The notes: generated by a model from the letters alone, not told the origin. Positions 1 to 12,750 are shown, counted from the first letter of the stretch. The stretch is 64,000 nucleotides of DNA from Dama dama (GCF_033118175.1 NC_083685.1:119110501-119174500), one strand, 5' to 3'. Program-made: numbers and translations.

Positions 1-399
1 GGGACTATCCTTCACCCCAGAGAAAATGACCCCGACAACAACTTATCTGTCCGCTTCACTGGAATCTTGTCATATGAGACAGTTGTATTAATGAAACTGT
101 GGCTTTGTCATTCCACATGATGCCTTTGAGATAACAGTTCGTTCCTCTTGTTGCTGGAACGTGCCAGTCGTTGTGGGGCTGTTGCTAGAAGGGCTGCCAT
201 GACCCTCATGGACAGGTTTCACTTCCTGAGATGAGCACCAGGGTTGGATTATGCGGCTGTGTTCAAACTGAAGTCCGTCCGAGGCTGCCCGAGCAGCTGC
301 ACCATTCCCCGTCCCAGCACTTGGTATTGTCAGATTTTTCCTGCAGGCCGTTCCCAAGTGTCTCATCACTGCACTGCCTGTTTCCCTAATGGTGGCTTT

Positions 400-1060
400 C
401 TGTGATCTTTTGCCCATGTTCTTATTGGACTATTTGTTTTCTTACTGTTGGGTTTGAGTTTCCTTGTGGACAAAAGTCCTTTGTTGGGTGTCAGTTTTGC
501 AAGTACTTTCTCCTCATCTGTGGCTTTTCATTCATCTACTTAACGGAGCCCTTCACAGAGTCCAAGTTTTTAATTCTGGTGAAGTTCAACTCCTCTACTT
601 TTTAAATAGATTGTGCTTTGGGTACCGATGTCTCAGGATGCTTTATGTAACCATAGGTCATGAAGATTTTCTCCTAAAGTTTTATAATTTTATGTTTTAC
701 ATTTAGAGCTATGATTCATTTTAAGTTGTTTTTTGCAAAAGAAGTCAGCTTTGGATCAAGGCTGTCTTTTCTTTCTTTCTTTTTTGCTTACAAATGTTCA
801 AGGGCTTCCACACCATTTTTGTTGAGAATACTAGCTTCCTTTGTAGAGCTGCTTTTGGACTTTGTCAAAGACTGGTTGGCTGTGCTTGCGTGGGTGTGTT
901 TCTAGGCCATTCTGTTGTGTTGATCTGTGTGTCACTCCATGGCTACACTGTCCTAGCTATAGAGGAAGTTTGAGATCAGTTAGTGTGGGTCTTCCAACGT
1001 CATTCTTCTTTTTCAGAATTTTTTTTATTCTAGTTCTTTGCCTTTTCCTCTATGTGTTTT
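400..1060 (-). mobile_element. LINE-1 fragment, antisense
   Basis: The T-rich + strand shows the usual antisense L1 ORF2/3' character, such as ...tttggactttgtcaaag..., ...gatctgtgtgtcactcc... and ...gtgggtcttccaacgtcattcttctttttcag.... It is old and heavily mutated. The boundaries are approximate. Confidence 0.6.
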
Positions 1061-1089
1061 TTCAAACACTGAGCAGTTCTTCCGTTCTG

Positions 1090-1610
1090 AGCAGACAGTC
1101 GGTGTCCTACAGTTTCACTCAATTCTGACTCCATCTGCCTGGAGACAGCATCAGACGCCACAGATTAAGGGCTCTGCCCCACGAGACTGCCTCACTTCAG
1201 CCCAGTCCCAAGTCCAGGCTGTCACCTGACTGGCTGTAAGTCAGAGTTCCCACCGATCCCCTCCTCTGTCAGTTAATTTGCTCCAGCCACTCACAGAACT
1301 CAGAGGAATGTTCATTTATAGCTACAGTTTACTATCATGGATACAATGAAAAATGCAGGAGAACAGGTGTGTGGAGGGGGGTCCAGAAGGGTCCTGAGTA
1401 CAGGAGCTCTGTCCCTGAGGAACATGAATATCCACCCACATTGCGTGGATGGGGGCCTCGGAGGGTGGGGAACCTTTCATGTGTCACCCCGTCACCCCTG
1501 CTTAACCAGCAGGACTCAGAGATGATGGTCTTCCTTCCTTCCATTCCAACCGCAGGCAGGTTCTGCTCTGGTCTGGCTCTAACCTGGATTCCCACTGAGA
1601 AATCTCGTGC
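1090..1610 (+). repeat. Ancient interspersed mammalian repeat (family not named)
   Basis: The block containing cagttaatttgctccagcc, cactcacagaactcagagg, ggatacaatgaaaaatgc and gggtcctgagtacagg resembles a widespread medium-reiteration mammalian repeat that I recognise but cannot name with confidence. An alignment against a repeat library would settle it. Confidence 0.4.
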
Positions 1611-2259
1611 CCAGCTCTTGCTGATTTGACACGGCACAATCCAGTGTAGTAAGATTTGTTTTTAAGTGGGAGAGAGTAAATTAGCTAAGAATATCTTTGC
1701 TAGAACCAAAGATATGGGCAGTCAGATTAAAAGGGCCCTTGAGTATCTTGCCCAGGAGATGAGGAGACCTTGTCCAGGGAGAGAAGAATGGCAGGAACAA
1801 ATGTAGTCGTGGATTTCTCAACAACTGCAGTGGAATCTGTAAAACACCGGGACACAGATTTCAAAATTCTCATAGAAGTGGTTTTGAATGTTGAATTCAA
1901 AGCCTAACTAAACTGTCAGTCATGTGAAAATACAACTAGGACTTTTTCACGTAAGGATTCAAAATCTTTGCTCCTGAAAAATATTTGTGTCCTTCTCAGA
2001 AATGTACTGGAAGACGCTCCATAAAATTAAGAAGCAAATTGAAGAGGAGGAAGATAGAAGATCTAGGAAGCAGGTCTCTAACATGGGCCAGAAGAAGCCC
2101 AGGCAGGAGTGGGGAGACAGAACAAGTGCTTCACACTCAAGGAGCATGTGTATGGAAACACTCAGGGAGAAAGGAAAATAAGGGAGAGGCAAAGGGGTGT
2201 GTGTGTGCCGGGAGATGTGACAGGGGGTGACCACACTTAAGCGGTTCCCAGTGCTTGAA

Positions 2260-2470
2260 TGGGGCTTCCCTGGTCTCAGTGGTTAGGAAACCTCCTGCCA
2301 GTGCAGGAGACACGAGTTTGATCCCAGGTTGGGAAGATCCTCTGAGAAGGAAATGGCAACCCACTCCAGCATTCTGTCCTGGGAAATCCCATGGACAGAG
2401 GAGCCTGGGGGGCTACAGTTCGTGGGGCCGCAAAAGGGTCGGACATGACTAAGCAACTAAACAACAATAA
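2260..2470 (+). mobile_element. Bov-tA SINE
   Basis: It begins ggggcttccctggtctcag with a tRNA-derived head carrying a B-box-like gagtttgatccc. The body follows: ctgagaaggaaatggcaacc, atcccatggacagaggagcc and ggtcggacatgactaagc. It ends in a short A-rich tail. This family is restricted to ruminants. Confidence 0.92.
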
Positions 2471-4155
2471 ATGCTTGAAAGAAGGCGCAACAGCAAAGGG
2501 GCAGAAAGGCACCAAGAAGAACAGAGAAATAGAAACACAGTTTCAGTTGAGGCAGATTACCTCTCGAATTGAGAAAGAGGAGAAAAGCAGCAGCGGGAAG
2601 TACCTTTTTTATTCTAATCCCATACCTGCGACATCCTGACTGCACGCTCCGTGCCCTTGTCTCCATCCCCCGTGGCTGCTGGCTCACCCTGGGTCCCCAG
2701 TGGGTCACGTCCAGCCTGGTACCTGGCGTGGCAGGCCACTTGTATGTGTGATGCTCACAGAGGGGCCCAGGCCACCCTTTACTCTGGTCCCCCCTCCCCT
2801 AACAAGAGCAGCCCCCAACCATCTCCTCTTACTTACCATTGCATGTACATTTTCTTTAAAAAAAAAAATAGAAAAAGGAAAACTTTTTTAAAAATTAAAA
2901 TATAACAGGTCTACAAAAGTGCAGAGAATCCATCTCCATCCTACCCTCTTGCTGCAGTGAATGCCCTTGGGTGACCCCCTTGCTGCTGTGTCTCATGCAC
3001 AAGCCAGCCCCTCCTCTTTCTCTGGACAGTGTGCCTGGGCCCCCCTCTTCAGATTCTGCTGCTCAGACCCATGAAGGTCCCAATGTGAGTGCTGGGTCCC
3101 AAGGCTGCGTGCTGTTCCTCACCCATAGGAGACCCAAGGGCCCGGGCAGCTGCAGTGTCTCCAGTGCCAAACGTTCACTATCGGCATCGTGTTCCTCAGT
3201 TTACACCCCGAGGCGGTCAGCTCTGCAACCAGCAGCCCCACTCCAGGACATCTGTCTCAGTCAGCAGCACCACCTCCCAGCTTCCTGACCTGACTTCTAC
3301 CTCCCTTCCCCAGACAGGGCTGACCAAAGTGGGAACCTCGGTGATGTGCGTGGGAAGCCACGTGATCCTTCTCTCTTGACCCAGGAAGAGTAGGAGAGTT
3401 TGATAGGATGCTGTTGAGCGGCTGAGAGTCAGGGTGGGGAGGCAGGGAGGCAGGTGTCCCCACCCCGGGAGCAGGGCGGCAGGGCAGAGACTCACTCTGT
3501 GGGGTCAGCGCTGCAGGGGAGCAGGGGCGGGCTGGCCAGAAGGCTCCCATGAGGTCCAGGGCTCAGGCCACACTGCAGGTCAGCAGCCCTGGTAAGAAAG
3601 CGTTGGTGTCCTGCTCCTTGAGTCCTTGCTGGAATGGGTTCCCCCAACGGGTCGCTGCCCCAGAGGCCCCAGCCTCTGTCACCCCTCCAGCCAGTGCTCA
3701 GTTTCATTATTATCGGGAAAATGTGAGGGTTTAACAGCAACTCCCGTACTCCAGGGCCAACCATCTGCGTGACCCACAGGTTTGAAGATATTTAGCAGGA
3801 CTAAATGAAGGTAACTTCAGCTAGTTGAGAAGACAGGGTGTGCAGTGGACTTGGGGTCACAGGGATGCTTTCCTGCCCATGGGGCCAGGCCTCCCATGAG
3901 CCTACTCTCACGTCTGCTCTGTCATAGCTGCTTTGAAAGACCTTTCCTGCCATCCAAGCAGAGTCTCTGCAACCAGGCTGTTGGAGCCCAGCCGGGTCAC
4001 ATATTCACTCAGCTCAGAGTCTTTTGCTTAGTTTTGTCCTTCACAGCTCAGTGGTGTTCACCTCATTCTAATCAGTTAATGTTCATGAAATTTTAAAAGT
4101 ATGCATTTCAGAACAGAGTAAGCTGTGCCATATATATTCATTTTCTTCTTTAAAA

Positions 4156-4469
4156 GGAGTATCAGAATGTGGCATCTATGTTACACGCAGTAGAACCGCA
4201 GTCCACTAGCAATTTTACCGCTGTTAGAAAAGTGGTTACTTACGCACTTTCTCTAAAACATACTATCGAGAAAGGAAACTTTGTATTAACGTCTGTGTCT
4301 TTATTAAATCCAGAAGCCATAGGTTTTGGATTTCACATCAAAGTTTATTCTTGTTGCTATGTGGGTGTTAAAATGTCAGAATACTGGAAAATTTGTTATC
4401 TGTCTAAAGATAGTCTTCCAACAAATTAGAATTTAGAAATAAGGAAAATAAACCACAGGAATCTGGAAG
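4156..4469 (+). pseudogene. Coding-like block A, unrecognised
   Basis: A T-rich tract ending in taaaag precedes GAG TAT CAG AAT GTG. The frame then stays open for 90 codons to TAG at 4427-4429. The translation is well mixed in composition, including ASMLHAVEPQSTSNFTAVRK, TYALSLKHTIEKGNFVLTS and VKMSEYWKICYLSKD, unlike a chance GC-rich frame. A good donor (GGAA then gtgagt) sits at 4469, 40 nt after the stop. Read as an exon, one in-frame stop would have to be tolerated. I do not recognise the family. It may be a fossil exon, a retro-insert or chance. Confidence 0.4.
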
Positions 4470-4665
4470 TGAGTCATATAAACTTTGCTCTTTTTCTCTA
4501 AGAAGAATTCGTATCACTTCCTGGTAAGATATAGCTAATGAGGTCTATAAATTTCATTAAATGCTTCATTTTCTTTAACTCAAGAGTTTCTCCTTTCTAA
4601 ATAAAAACTGAGCTCATTGTAAGTCTGTCATCTTTGCTTTGCTTTTGTATGTTTTAAGCACCAAA

Positions 4666-4946
4666 AGCATTAAGAAGTATCCATATGAACCTGTACCTTT
4701 TCATGTGCTTTTCTTGAGAACCAAGGGTGGACTCATTCAGGACAAAGTATGGCCAGGAGCTTACGAAATGTTTCAGTTTGTGCTGTATACTCCCCAAGGC
4801 ACACTGGAATCAATTTTTAACTTGTATGAGCTGCGTAGAATGTCTTTTTGCAAAATGTACTTTCGGTTGGTGGCAAAACGAGAGGAGAGTGCAAAAGCCA
4901 ACTGCCAGGACCCAGAAGAACAGTGTGACCCTGAGCCTTCTGCTTA
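4666..4946 (+). pseudogene. Coding-like block B, unrecognised, ending in a stop
   Basis: This frame is open for over 90 codons to TAA at 4945-4947. It encodes KKYPYEPVPFHVLFLRTKGG, WPGAYEMFQFVLYTPQG, YELRRMSFCKMYFRLVAKRE and an acidic Cys/Glu/Pro-containing tail. It has T-rich sequence upstream (ctttgctttgcttttgtatg) and usable AG acceptors at about 4659 (tttaag) and 4675 (cattaag). The second acceptor is in phase with the donor of block A. Codon use and composition look protein-like. It has no initiator Met of its own near the start and no match I can name, so the function is unknown. Confidence 0.4.
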
Positions 4947-5114
4947 ACAAAGTTCCAAGAAGCTAGATTATCTAAATCAGAAACTAGATCACTAGATTAT
5001 AGAGTACACTTGGTGACACATCAGAACCGGAAGACGTAGTGACAGTAAGAGACGAAAATGGATGAAATGGAATCTGCTGTAAACTTGATGACCCTGGGGA
5101 GTCACCATCTGCAC

Positions 5115-5216
5115 TCTCACCTGTGTGCTCACCTCTCCTCACCTGTGTGCTCACCTCCTGCTCACCTGTGTGCTCACCTCCCCCTCACCTAGGTGCTCAC
5201 CTCCCCTCACCTATGT
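5115..5216 (+). repeat. Short minisatellite, CTCACCTGTGTG-type unit
   Basis: About four imperfect copies of a roughly 25-nt unit run in tandem (ctcacctgtgtgctcacctc plus variable C/T spacer). The later copies vary (cctaggtg, cctatgtg). It is a length-polymorphism candidate in an intron. Confidence 0.8.
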
Positions 5217-6478
5217 GTGTTCCTTCGGTGTCCTAATGAACTAACAGGCCGTTCTGTGTCTCTTCAGCTGGGACCGTCCCCACCTGCACACATGACCTGT
5301 GTTCACAGCAGGACACCTGCAGTGGCCTCGTGACTGGAAGCATCGTGTCCCTTGTCCCCCCACCAGGGTCCTTCTGCCCCTTCAAAACTTGCCTTTTCTC
5401 GCCCAGACATGAGCCAGAGGAGCGCACTGGGTCTCTGGGAATCACGGCCACCGCTGCTGCCTTTGTGTGGCAGGGCTGCTGCCTGGCTCCGCTGTGGAGA
5501 GGTCTGATCCTCCGGTTGGTTGTGAATCTGCGGTGTTTGGGAACAGACTGTGGCTCACACTTGTGTATCAGAGCAGGGGTGCTGTCCGGCCCTGAGGTCC
5601 AGCTGCCACCTTCACTTCAGGCGCCACTTGAGTTCAGGGGCTTCTGGTGTCTGCGTACCGAGTGAAGGTCATCCTCGAAGGTCCAAGAAAATCACTGCGA
5701 TGTGTCCTGAGGTTGCAGACAGGACCTGTTGTCTCAAACAGGTCTCATCCCGCAGAGGGTGCTGGCCTCATCTGTTCACATAACAGATCCTGGTCATCTG
5801 AGGAAACACTCTTCTTTCACATACTCACCCCTCCTCAAGCAAAGAGAGCTCTTCCCTGAAGACAAACTTTATGGTCCAGGGGGAGGAATGCAGTCACCGT
5901 AGAAATACAAAGCAGGGGTGAGGTGAAGACTGTACTTGTAAAAATATCACTGAAAACCAACTAAATGACTTCCCACTTGCTGGAGACAAAGGCCACTCGC
6001 TGGGACGCCTGGACATGGGGCGGTGGGTGGGCCAGGGCCCTCCTTGTGGGTGAGGAGGGCAGGGGTCCAGCCACCTGGCCCAGGGCGTGGGAGGACCGGG
6101 GGCAGAGCCAGCTGCACCTCTTCCTTGGGGGGATGGAGGGATGGGGCAGGAGGGGGTAGGAGGGGGCCGCTCCCCTTCAACCTGTAAGAAGCAGCCAAGA
6201 TGCAGCTCCACACCCCACCAGGTGTGCAGCCTCTCCGGGCGCCCCACGGGCGTCTCCCAGAGCAGTTTGCTGGCAAGGTGTGTTTGTGTTCCTAGCTGCT
6301 GTGTGGTCAGCCACGAGGTCTGCAGCTGCTGCCCGCGGGTCAGCTCCCTCCTCGCGGCCCGAGCGCCCTCTGCTGGGGCTCTTGCACCCACACTGCACAG
6401 TCATCTGGTAACAATTGCACTTCTGTCACTACAGAATATGGATAGGACAGTCCCAGGGGAAAAGAGAAACCACCACAG

Positions 6479-6481
<3 letters not shown>

Positions 6482-6513
<32 letters not shown>
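6482..6513 (+). repeat. (GT)n microsatellite
   Basis: An uninterrupted run of about 16 GT dinucleotides follows cagctc. It is pure enough to be polymorphic. Confidence 0.95.
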
Positions 6514-6515
<2 letters not shown>

Positions 6516-7134
6516 TTTAATGGACTAAAGGGGTGATCTGGAGCAAGCCAGCCTCCACCCGGGAGCAGGAAGGTGATGTACCGAGCCAAGCCCACCCTGG
6601 TACCGGCTAGAATGTGCTGGTGAAACTCCTGGTCCCACGAATATGTGATTTATTCTTACCCTGGTCTCCTCATTAAGAAGGAAGCCATCTTGGGGGTCAG
6701 CTCTGTGTTGAGTGACCGTTTCCATGTGCAACTTATTGCAGGTAAAGAATGAAGATAAACTGCTCACTGGGGTCAGACATAGGCTGGTCTGAAGAATGAT
6801 GGCAGGCGGGGACCCTTGAAGCAAACGGGGAGGTTGTCCTCATAGTTCCTTTTCTGTAGCTCCCTGGGGGGCTCAGATCCAGTGGAAAGCCAGCATATTC
6901 TCAGGTGTGTCTGAGGCTTCATGTGAGTATTAAGGCACAGGTAGGACGCAACCCCTCAGCTGTGGGTGGCAGGAGGCTGCTGGTGTCTTAAATCATGGGT
7001 GGCTGTTGGAAGCAGGAACAGAAGAAAGCTTGAAAGAAACCATCATGATGAGCCAACTTCTCTTTGAATTTTGAAAATAATTGCCTTGTTCTGATGGGAC
7101 CCAAAGAAGTGGCCACCGAACTTGTACTTTCTTC

Positions 7135-7710
7135 GCTCTTTTTTTTTTTTGTCCTGTTTTTATTGTCTTGTTCCCATTCTGCTTTCAGGCAATGTAGGCT
7201 GGTGGCAGTGCCTGTGTCTATCACAATTTCATGCCTTTTTGTTACTAAATAATATGTATGTACTGCTTACACCATATTTTCTTTGTCCATTCATGTTTTG
7301 AGGGCCACTGGGTTATTGCCACCTTTTGGCTATCGTGGCTAATGCTACTGTGAACATTGCCCTACGTGTGTGCTTCATTCCCTGTTTCTGATTCTCTGGG
7401 GTGTATACCCAGGAGTAGAATTGTAGGATCATTACATATTTAACATTTTGAAGAATGGCAGCCGCAGCGTTTTATATTCCCACCAGCAATATAAGAGAGT
7501 TCCAGTTTCTCTACATCCTCGTCATTATTTACTGTTTTCTGGTTTCATTTTTTTGTTTTTATTTTTTTTTATAGTAGCCATTTTCACAGGTGTAAGGTGC
7601 TATCTTGTGGTTCTGATTGATAGTTCCCTAATGATCAGTGATGTTGAGCATCTTTTTTGTGTGTTTATTGGCCATTTGTGTATCTTCTTTGGGAGAACAT
7701 GTGCTCAAGT
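7135..7710 (-). mobile_element. LINE-1 fragment, antisense
   Basis: The + strand shows classic antisense L1 3'-ORF2 sequence: gtgtatacccaggagtagaa, attcccaccagcaatataag, tgatgttgagcatctttttt and tggccatttgtgtatcttct. It is preceded by a T-rich stretch. The coding sense is the minus strand and is broken. Confidence 0.85.
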
Positions 7711-9354
7711 CCCAAGTGTGCAGGGTCCAGAGTGTTGGCATCCCTTCTCCTAGCCCTGTTGTGCAAAACCCCACATATTTCTTTTTTTCCAATAACTGAC
7801 TCTTGGGGGGTCATTTGCTTGAATCAAATATGTGTCTCTTTAAAAGAAGAAATGTTTAATGATTTAGGGTAAAAAGTCAGATGTCCTCTGGACATTCATT
7901 TTAAGGAAGGTTTTTCTCAATCTGGCTTCTCTTCTTTGTTTTTAATTCTACCTTTAATTTAAGAAAAAAAATCCCAGGGAATTCATCATAAAATTGCTTA
8001 AGAATTGCACTTGATTTCCATGGGTCTTGGTTGGAGAAGGAAGAGAGGAAGCCAAGAGCTAGGAGGCCGCCTGCTGGCCCTGCTGGAGCACCAGTGGGTC
8101 TGAGTCCCCAGCACAGTGACCATCTCCACACGGGGTGCTGGGACTCAGAGTCAGATGACCTTCAGCAGGATGACGGGCACAGCCAGGCTACAGTGAGGAG
8201 GTCTGCAGCCCTTGCTGTTGGAGCTATGATTGGAGCCAAAATACCCCCGGGTGTGGTTCAGGGTCATTCAGGGTGAGATGTTTCCTGGAGGAGATGCCAG
8301 TTCATGAAAAAGAGGTGAAAAGGTGAGAAAGAAAGAGGAAAGAGGTGAGAGTGAGGAGCGGCAAGTGCAGCCCTTGAAACAGCCAGCCCCTCGGGGTTTG
8401 CAGCCCCAACAGTGAGAGGCCTGACGGTCGAGAGGCGCCCCTGGGAGTGGCAGCTGGGGACGGAGGCCTCCCACTTTGTTCTTGGTAGATCGAGAGAAAC
8501 ATTACGAAATGCTTTGGAAACTGTTCTGTCTTGTTCAAAAAGGATTGGGGCAGGCGGGGGTCGATAAGACGGAGAAAGTATGAGGCTTTAAGAAATGTCT
8601 GGGAAGGAGCAACCCCCCCAAAATTATAGGTGTTCTGCTCTCGGTGATTAAGTATAATCTGAAATGATTCCGTGTAAATTGGGTGTTAAGGAATTCTCTG
8701 TGTTGGGTTGGGGCAGGGGGTGGGGACTGCCCTGCAAAGCCCGCTCGGGATGGAGGCTTTCTTGCACATTCAGAAAAAACTTCCCTCCTTCCCTCCCCCA
8801 AGGGGAGGTTGAAATGTGAATTTGGAGATCAAGGCACAGAGCCGAGAAGATCCTCTTGCGATGATGAATCCTAGAGGAAGGGTCCTAGAGGGGGAGTCCA
8901 GACGCAGTCTGTTGCCCTTTCCTTCCCCCTCTCCTTTTTTACTCTCCTCTTTCACTTTCATCAAGAGGCTCTTGGGTGCCCCCATCTCTGCCAGCAGCAC
9001 CCCTGGAACAAACGTGTCTCTCCACCCTCCCTCCACCACTCCTGATCTTGCTCACCTCCTGGGCACCCACTGTCCTCGCCTGCCTAGGACACACAGGCAT
9101 GAATGACGGGTTGGGTTCCACAAAGAAGAGCTTGAGACTGTACAGACGTGTCAGGGGAGAAGCTGGCCCGAGGCCCGCCCCTGCCGGGCCCATGGGGGTG
9201 CTGGACCATGAACCCACACCCAGCTGGAAGGATGGTGCTTCTGTGCCCCCCACATCAGAGGTCCCCCAGCTTTGCCACCCCCAGGGACATGGAGTCCCTT
9301 TGGCATTTCTGGAGGACAAGTTCGTGTTCCCCTGGAAGGCCATTCCCCCAAGGG

Positions 9355-9485
9355 GCAAGCTTGAGCTTAATGTCATGAAAAGGATAATTCTTCCCTGTCG
9401 TTGCCCATTTTCAACAAAAGGAGTTAGTTTAACAATTTCCTCAAATAATGACAGATGGGCTTTTCCTGACATTGTCCTTTTTATC
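9355..9485. other. AT-rich unique island in a GC-rich intron stretch
   Basis: The sequence from cttaatgtcatgaaaaggat to gtcctttttatcattatcac is about 60% A/T. It looks like no repeat I know and is flanked on both sides by GC-rich sequence. Short elements such as GATAA and CAATTT-like words occur. It could be a conserved non-coding element; only cross-species alignment would show this. Confidence 0.2.
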
Positions 9486-12400
9486 ATTATCACCAACCCA
9501 GTGCTGGATGGCCGGCAGCCAGCAGGGCCACACGGGAGCTCAGGGCAGAGCCAGCCTCAGGCTGTGCAGTGCCCTTGGCCCCCGTTCCAGGGAGACCGGG
9601 GGTGGGGGTCCACCTGGTCAGCGCTCCCTCCGCTGACGCAGGATCCCTGGCATCCGCTGTGCGAAGGAGCCTTTTCAAGTGCTGGGCTGTGCGCGTGTCA
9701 AGGGCCCCCGAGGGTGTGGTTGGCAGCTGAGCCGTAAGGCTAAGGAGAGGTGGCCCTCAGGACAGCACATGGTGCCGGTCGGTGTAGGGTGACGACAGCC
9801 CCCGGTCTGGGGGAAGCCGAGGCCTGCTGCAGCCCCATGGCCCCCGGTGTCCCCACGCCCAAGGGCCCAGCCGGCACAAGTGAGGTCCCCACAGGCAGAG
9901 CTGGGAGCGGCCGGACGTGTGGCGGTACTGCTGGCCCCTTGCCGGGACTTTCCTTCCTCCCACCCCTGTGAGAAGCTGGCGTCTGGGGCTCCTGGCTGCT
10001 GCCCTGTTACTCATCCGCTGCTCCTTATCCCCAAGTTTAGGGCCTTTTCACAGCCTTGGTGCAGGCCATGTTCCCCTGTGGAGCCCGCCCCTCTCACTGG
10101 CCCAGAGACTCTCCCAGGCCTCCCGTCTCTACGGGTCAAGCATGTGAGGCCCTGACCTCTAGCATCCTGCAGCTGAGTCTGACCTGGAGGGATTTATGGG
10201 ACCTCCAAGCCCTCGTGGCCTCATCGTGTGCTCTCTGCTGGCCGAGGGCCTGCAGAGCCGAGGGTGGACAGTGAGGCATACCCAGCAGGCACTGGGCTGC
10301 TCTTCTCTGGGGACTCCAGTTGGAACACGTGTGTGTGTCCTGCCCAGAACACTGCGTCCACCTGTGCCCATGCACTCGGGGCTCGCTTGGCGCCCTCAGC
10401 CCCACACAGTGTCCACCCACTGCTTTCCCGTCACAGTGGACGCTCGCAACCGTGTGTACCTGCACGCGCGTGAGCAGAGCACAGGCACAAGCCTGACTCC
10501 CTCGGGTCGGTCCTGCCCCTCGAGCTCACCCACTCACCCACTGGACAATTGCTGGGCCCCATGGTGAGCAGGACACCGCTGGACACCGTGGTACAAGGGG
10601 AGAGCAGGATGGACACCCCGGGCCCTATCATGGGAGCGCGAACAGTTAGGAGTCCGGGTGGCGCCAGGCTTGTTGACTGCCTTGTGGGGTGACTGGCACC
10701 TCAGACACAAAGAAGGGATGGGGTCTGAGTCAGAGGTGCCTCCTGGCCAGACGTGGGCTGGACGGCTGGGCCCAGACGGCAGCACTAGGCCCCGGGAGAT
10801 CTGAGCAGTGGTTCTTGGCGCCAACACTGGCCCCTCAGCAGTTGAGGGAGCCACGTGGGTGCTGCCCATCCCAGATCCACCCCCAAGTTGGGAGCAAGAT
10901 GAGGGATTCTGCAGCAGGGCCCCGTCCACATGGGATGAGTGTGGATGTGTGTGAACCAAGCTGCTGGCCCTGCTTGGGCATCCTGTGGGCAGAACTGCCC
11001 TCGAGAGCTCTTGCTATGGCGTCTTGATCAGCATCACCCCTGTGGACAGCATGCATGTGCTGTGAAGTCTGTGCTGGAGGCATGTTGACAGAGCCCCCCA
11101 CCCCACCCCGAGGGGGACGTCGGGAGGCCACAAGGCCACAGAGCACAGAGACGTGTGAGGGCATGTGGGGTGTCATGGTCAACACGGCCCCAAGTCCAAT
11201 TCTCAGACACAGAGCTGCTTCTAAACCTGCTGTAAACCCTTTGTTTCCCTCTCATTTCAGGGGGAACCCAAGCATTCTGCATTTCATTCTCTTGTCAAGT
11301 CAGTTTTATATCAAATGAGTATCAATTTTCTACTCAAAATACTTTAAAAAGTGTGCCCGGATACTGCAGTCTACCCATGGTAGGCTGTAGGGTTTTCTTG
11401 CTTAATCCCATGTAATAAGTGACTTTTTAGTGTTTTAGTCCCAGGGGAACACACTGACCACATATCCGTGAATGGATGTGGGCCTTCTCCCCCTGTTCTC
11501 TCTGATTAGGATTTGAGATTTTAAGGCCTGTCTGAAATCTATTAATTCCACCCTCCATCTGGTTCTGCCCTAGATTCAGATTTAGCAGGTAGGCCTCGTT
11601 CCTCATTCCTGGTGCTGGAACAACTCAGCGAAATAAAATGGTGATGGTTGAGCATAGGCGAGAAGTGTTGATGAATCCGATGGCTTCCCTGGGCCATATG
11701 TAGTCAGTTCTCATGTGATGGTTTGTGAGTGAAGGGGTGCCCAAGCCTGTGGTCATCTGTTCTGCAATACTTCCAGAAAGTTCAGTGATTCAGACTGATT
11801 CAGGCCCCTCAGGGCCTACGGGATGGGCAACCATTGCAGATCAGCTGCGTAGGCCTGACCCTTGGACTCCTTGACCCAGCCACACGTGAGAACATTTCCC
11901 AGCAGCGTCCTCATCAATTGTTGAATATTCACATGCTGGAAACCTTGATGCCTTTTCTTAAAGAGCTGCTGGCAAATCTCTCTGGAACTTCAAAGGATTC
12001 CTCCCATCATTCCTCCAGCCCAGTGCTGGAGCTGCGAGTGGAAAACGTTTGCAGGACATGGAGGTTTCCATGGGTTCAGTCCGGAGGTCAGATGCCAAGG
12101 TGGACAGGTCCCACTTCATGGAGTGAGACACCGTGGAGAACACGGCAGTGCCCGGTGCACATGCAGGCGCTGGGGCTGGCAGGACCGGGGAGGCCTGCTC
12201 ATGCAGTCAAACAACATGCCTGACCCATGGAGGGCTCACTGGGTCCTGCTGCTGTGACGACTCAGCCATGAAACTGGAAGAAATAGGTCCAAATCTTCTG
12301 CTCCATGAATCTGCATTCCAAGCCCTCATCCTGGATGTGGTGTTTGTGGGACTCCAGGCACCTCTGGCCCAGTGTCCTTACTGGGGACATGTGTACGGGG

Positions 12401-12594
12401 TCCCAATGGCAGCTATGAAGGACTGTGGCCCTGAGGGCTATGCTCCCTCTTCCAGCTCTGGGGGTGGTCCTCTTCCTTCCCTCCCTCCACACCAGCCCTG
12501 GACCGAGCAGGGCTGCCTGTGACATTTCTAACTTCTCTTACTTCTGGTCATGGTATCTCCACCACTTGGGCCATCCAACAGACACTTGGTTGGT

Positions 12595-12750
12595 TCTAGT
12601 TATTTACTGCTGCTTAACCAGCGACTCCAAACTTAGGGCTTGCAACAACTTGCTGTCAGTGGTCACGGTTTGTGGATTAAGTGGGCAGGCGAGTTTCTTG
12701 GGGTTGTGGTGGGCTGGTGGCGTCTATGGCACTTCTCCTGCTTCCCCCCA
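12595..12750 (+). repeat. Ancient interspersed repeat fragment
   Basis: The words gttatttactgctgcttaac, ccaaacttagggcttgcaac and gtcacggtttgtgg match the same old mammalian repeat as the block near 36070-36180 (tagcaaactacaaacttagc, ttcaaacaacacacatttat). The family is not named with confidence. Confidence 0.45.

Noticed and set aside
5115..5216. CRISPR-like array
   Set aside because: The repeats abut without unique spacers and the context is a vertebrate intron. It is a minisatellite.
8976..9737. A 253-codon open frame on the + strand
   Set aside because: It has Pro/Gly-rich, unstructured composition and is mirrored by an equally long frame on the other strand. This is typical of GC-rich intron sequence.
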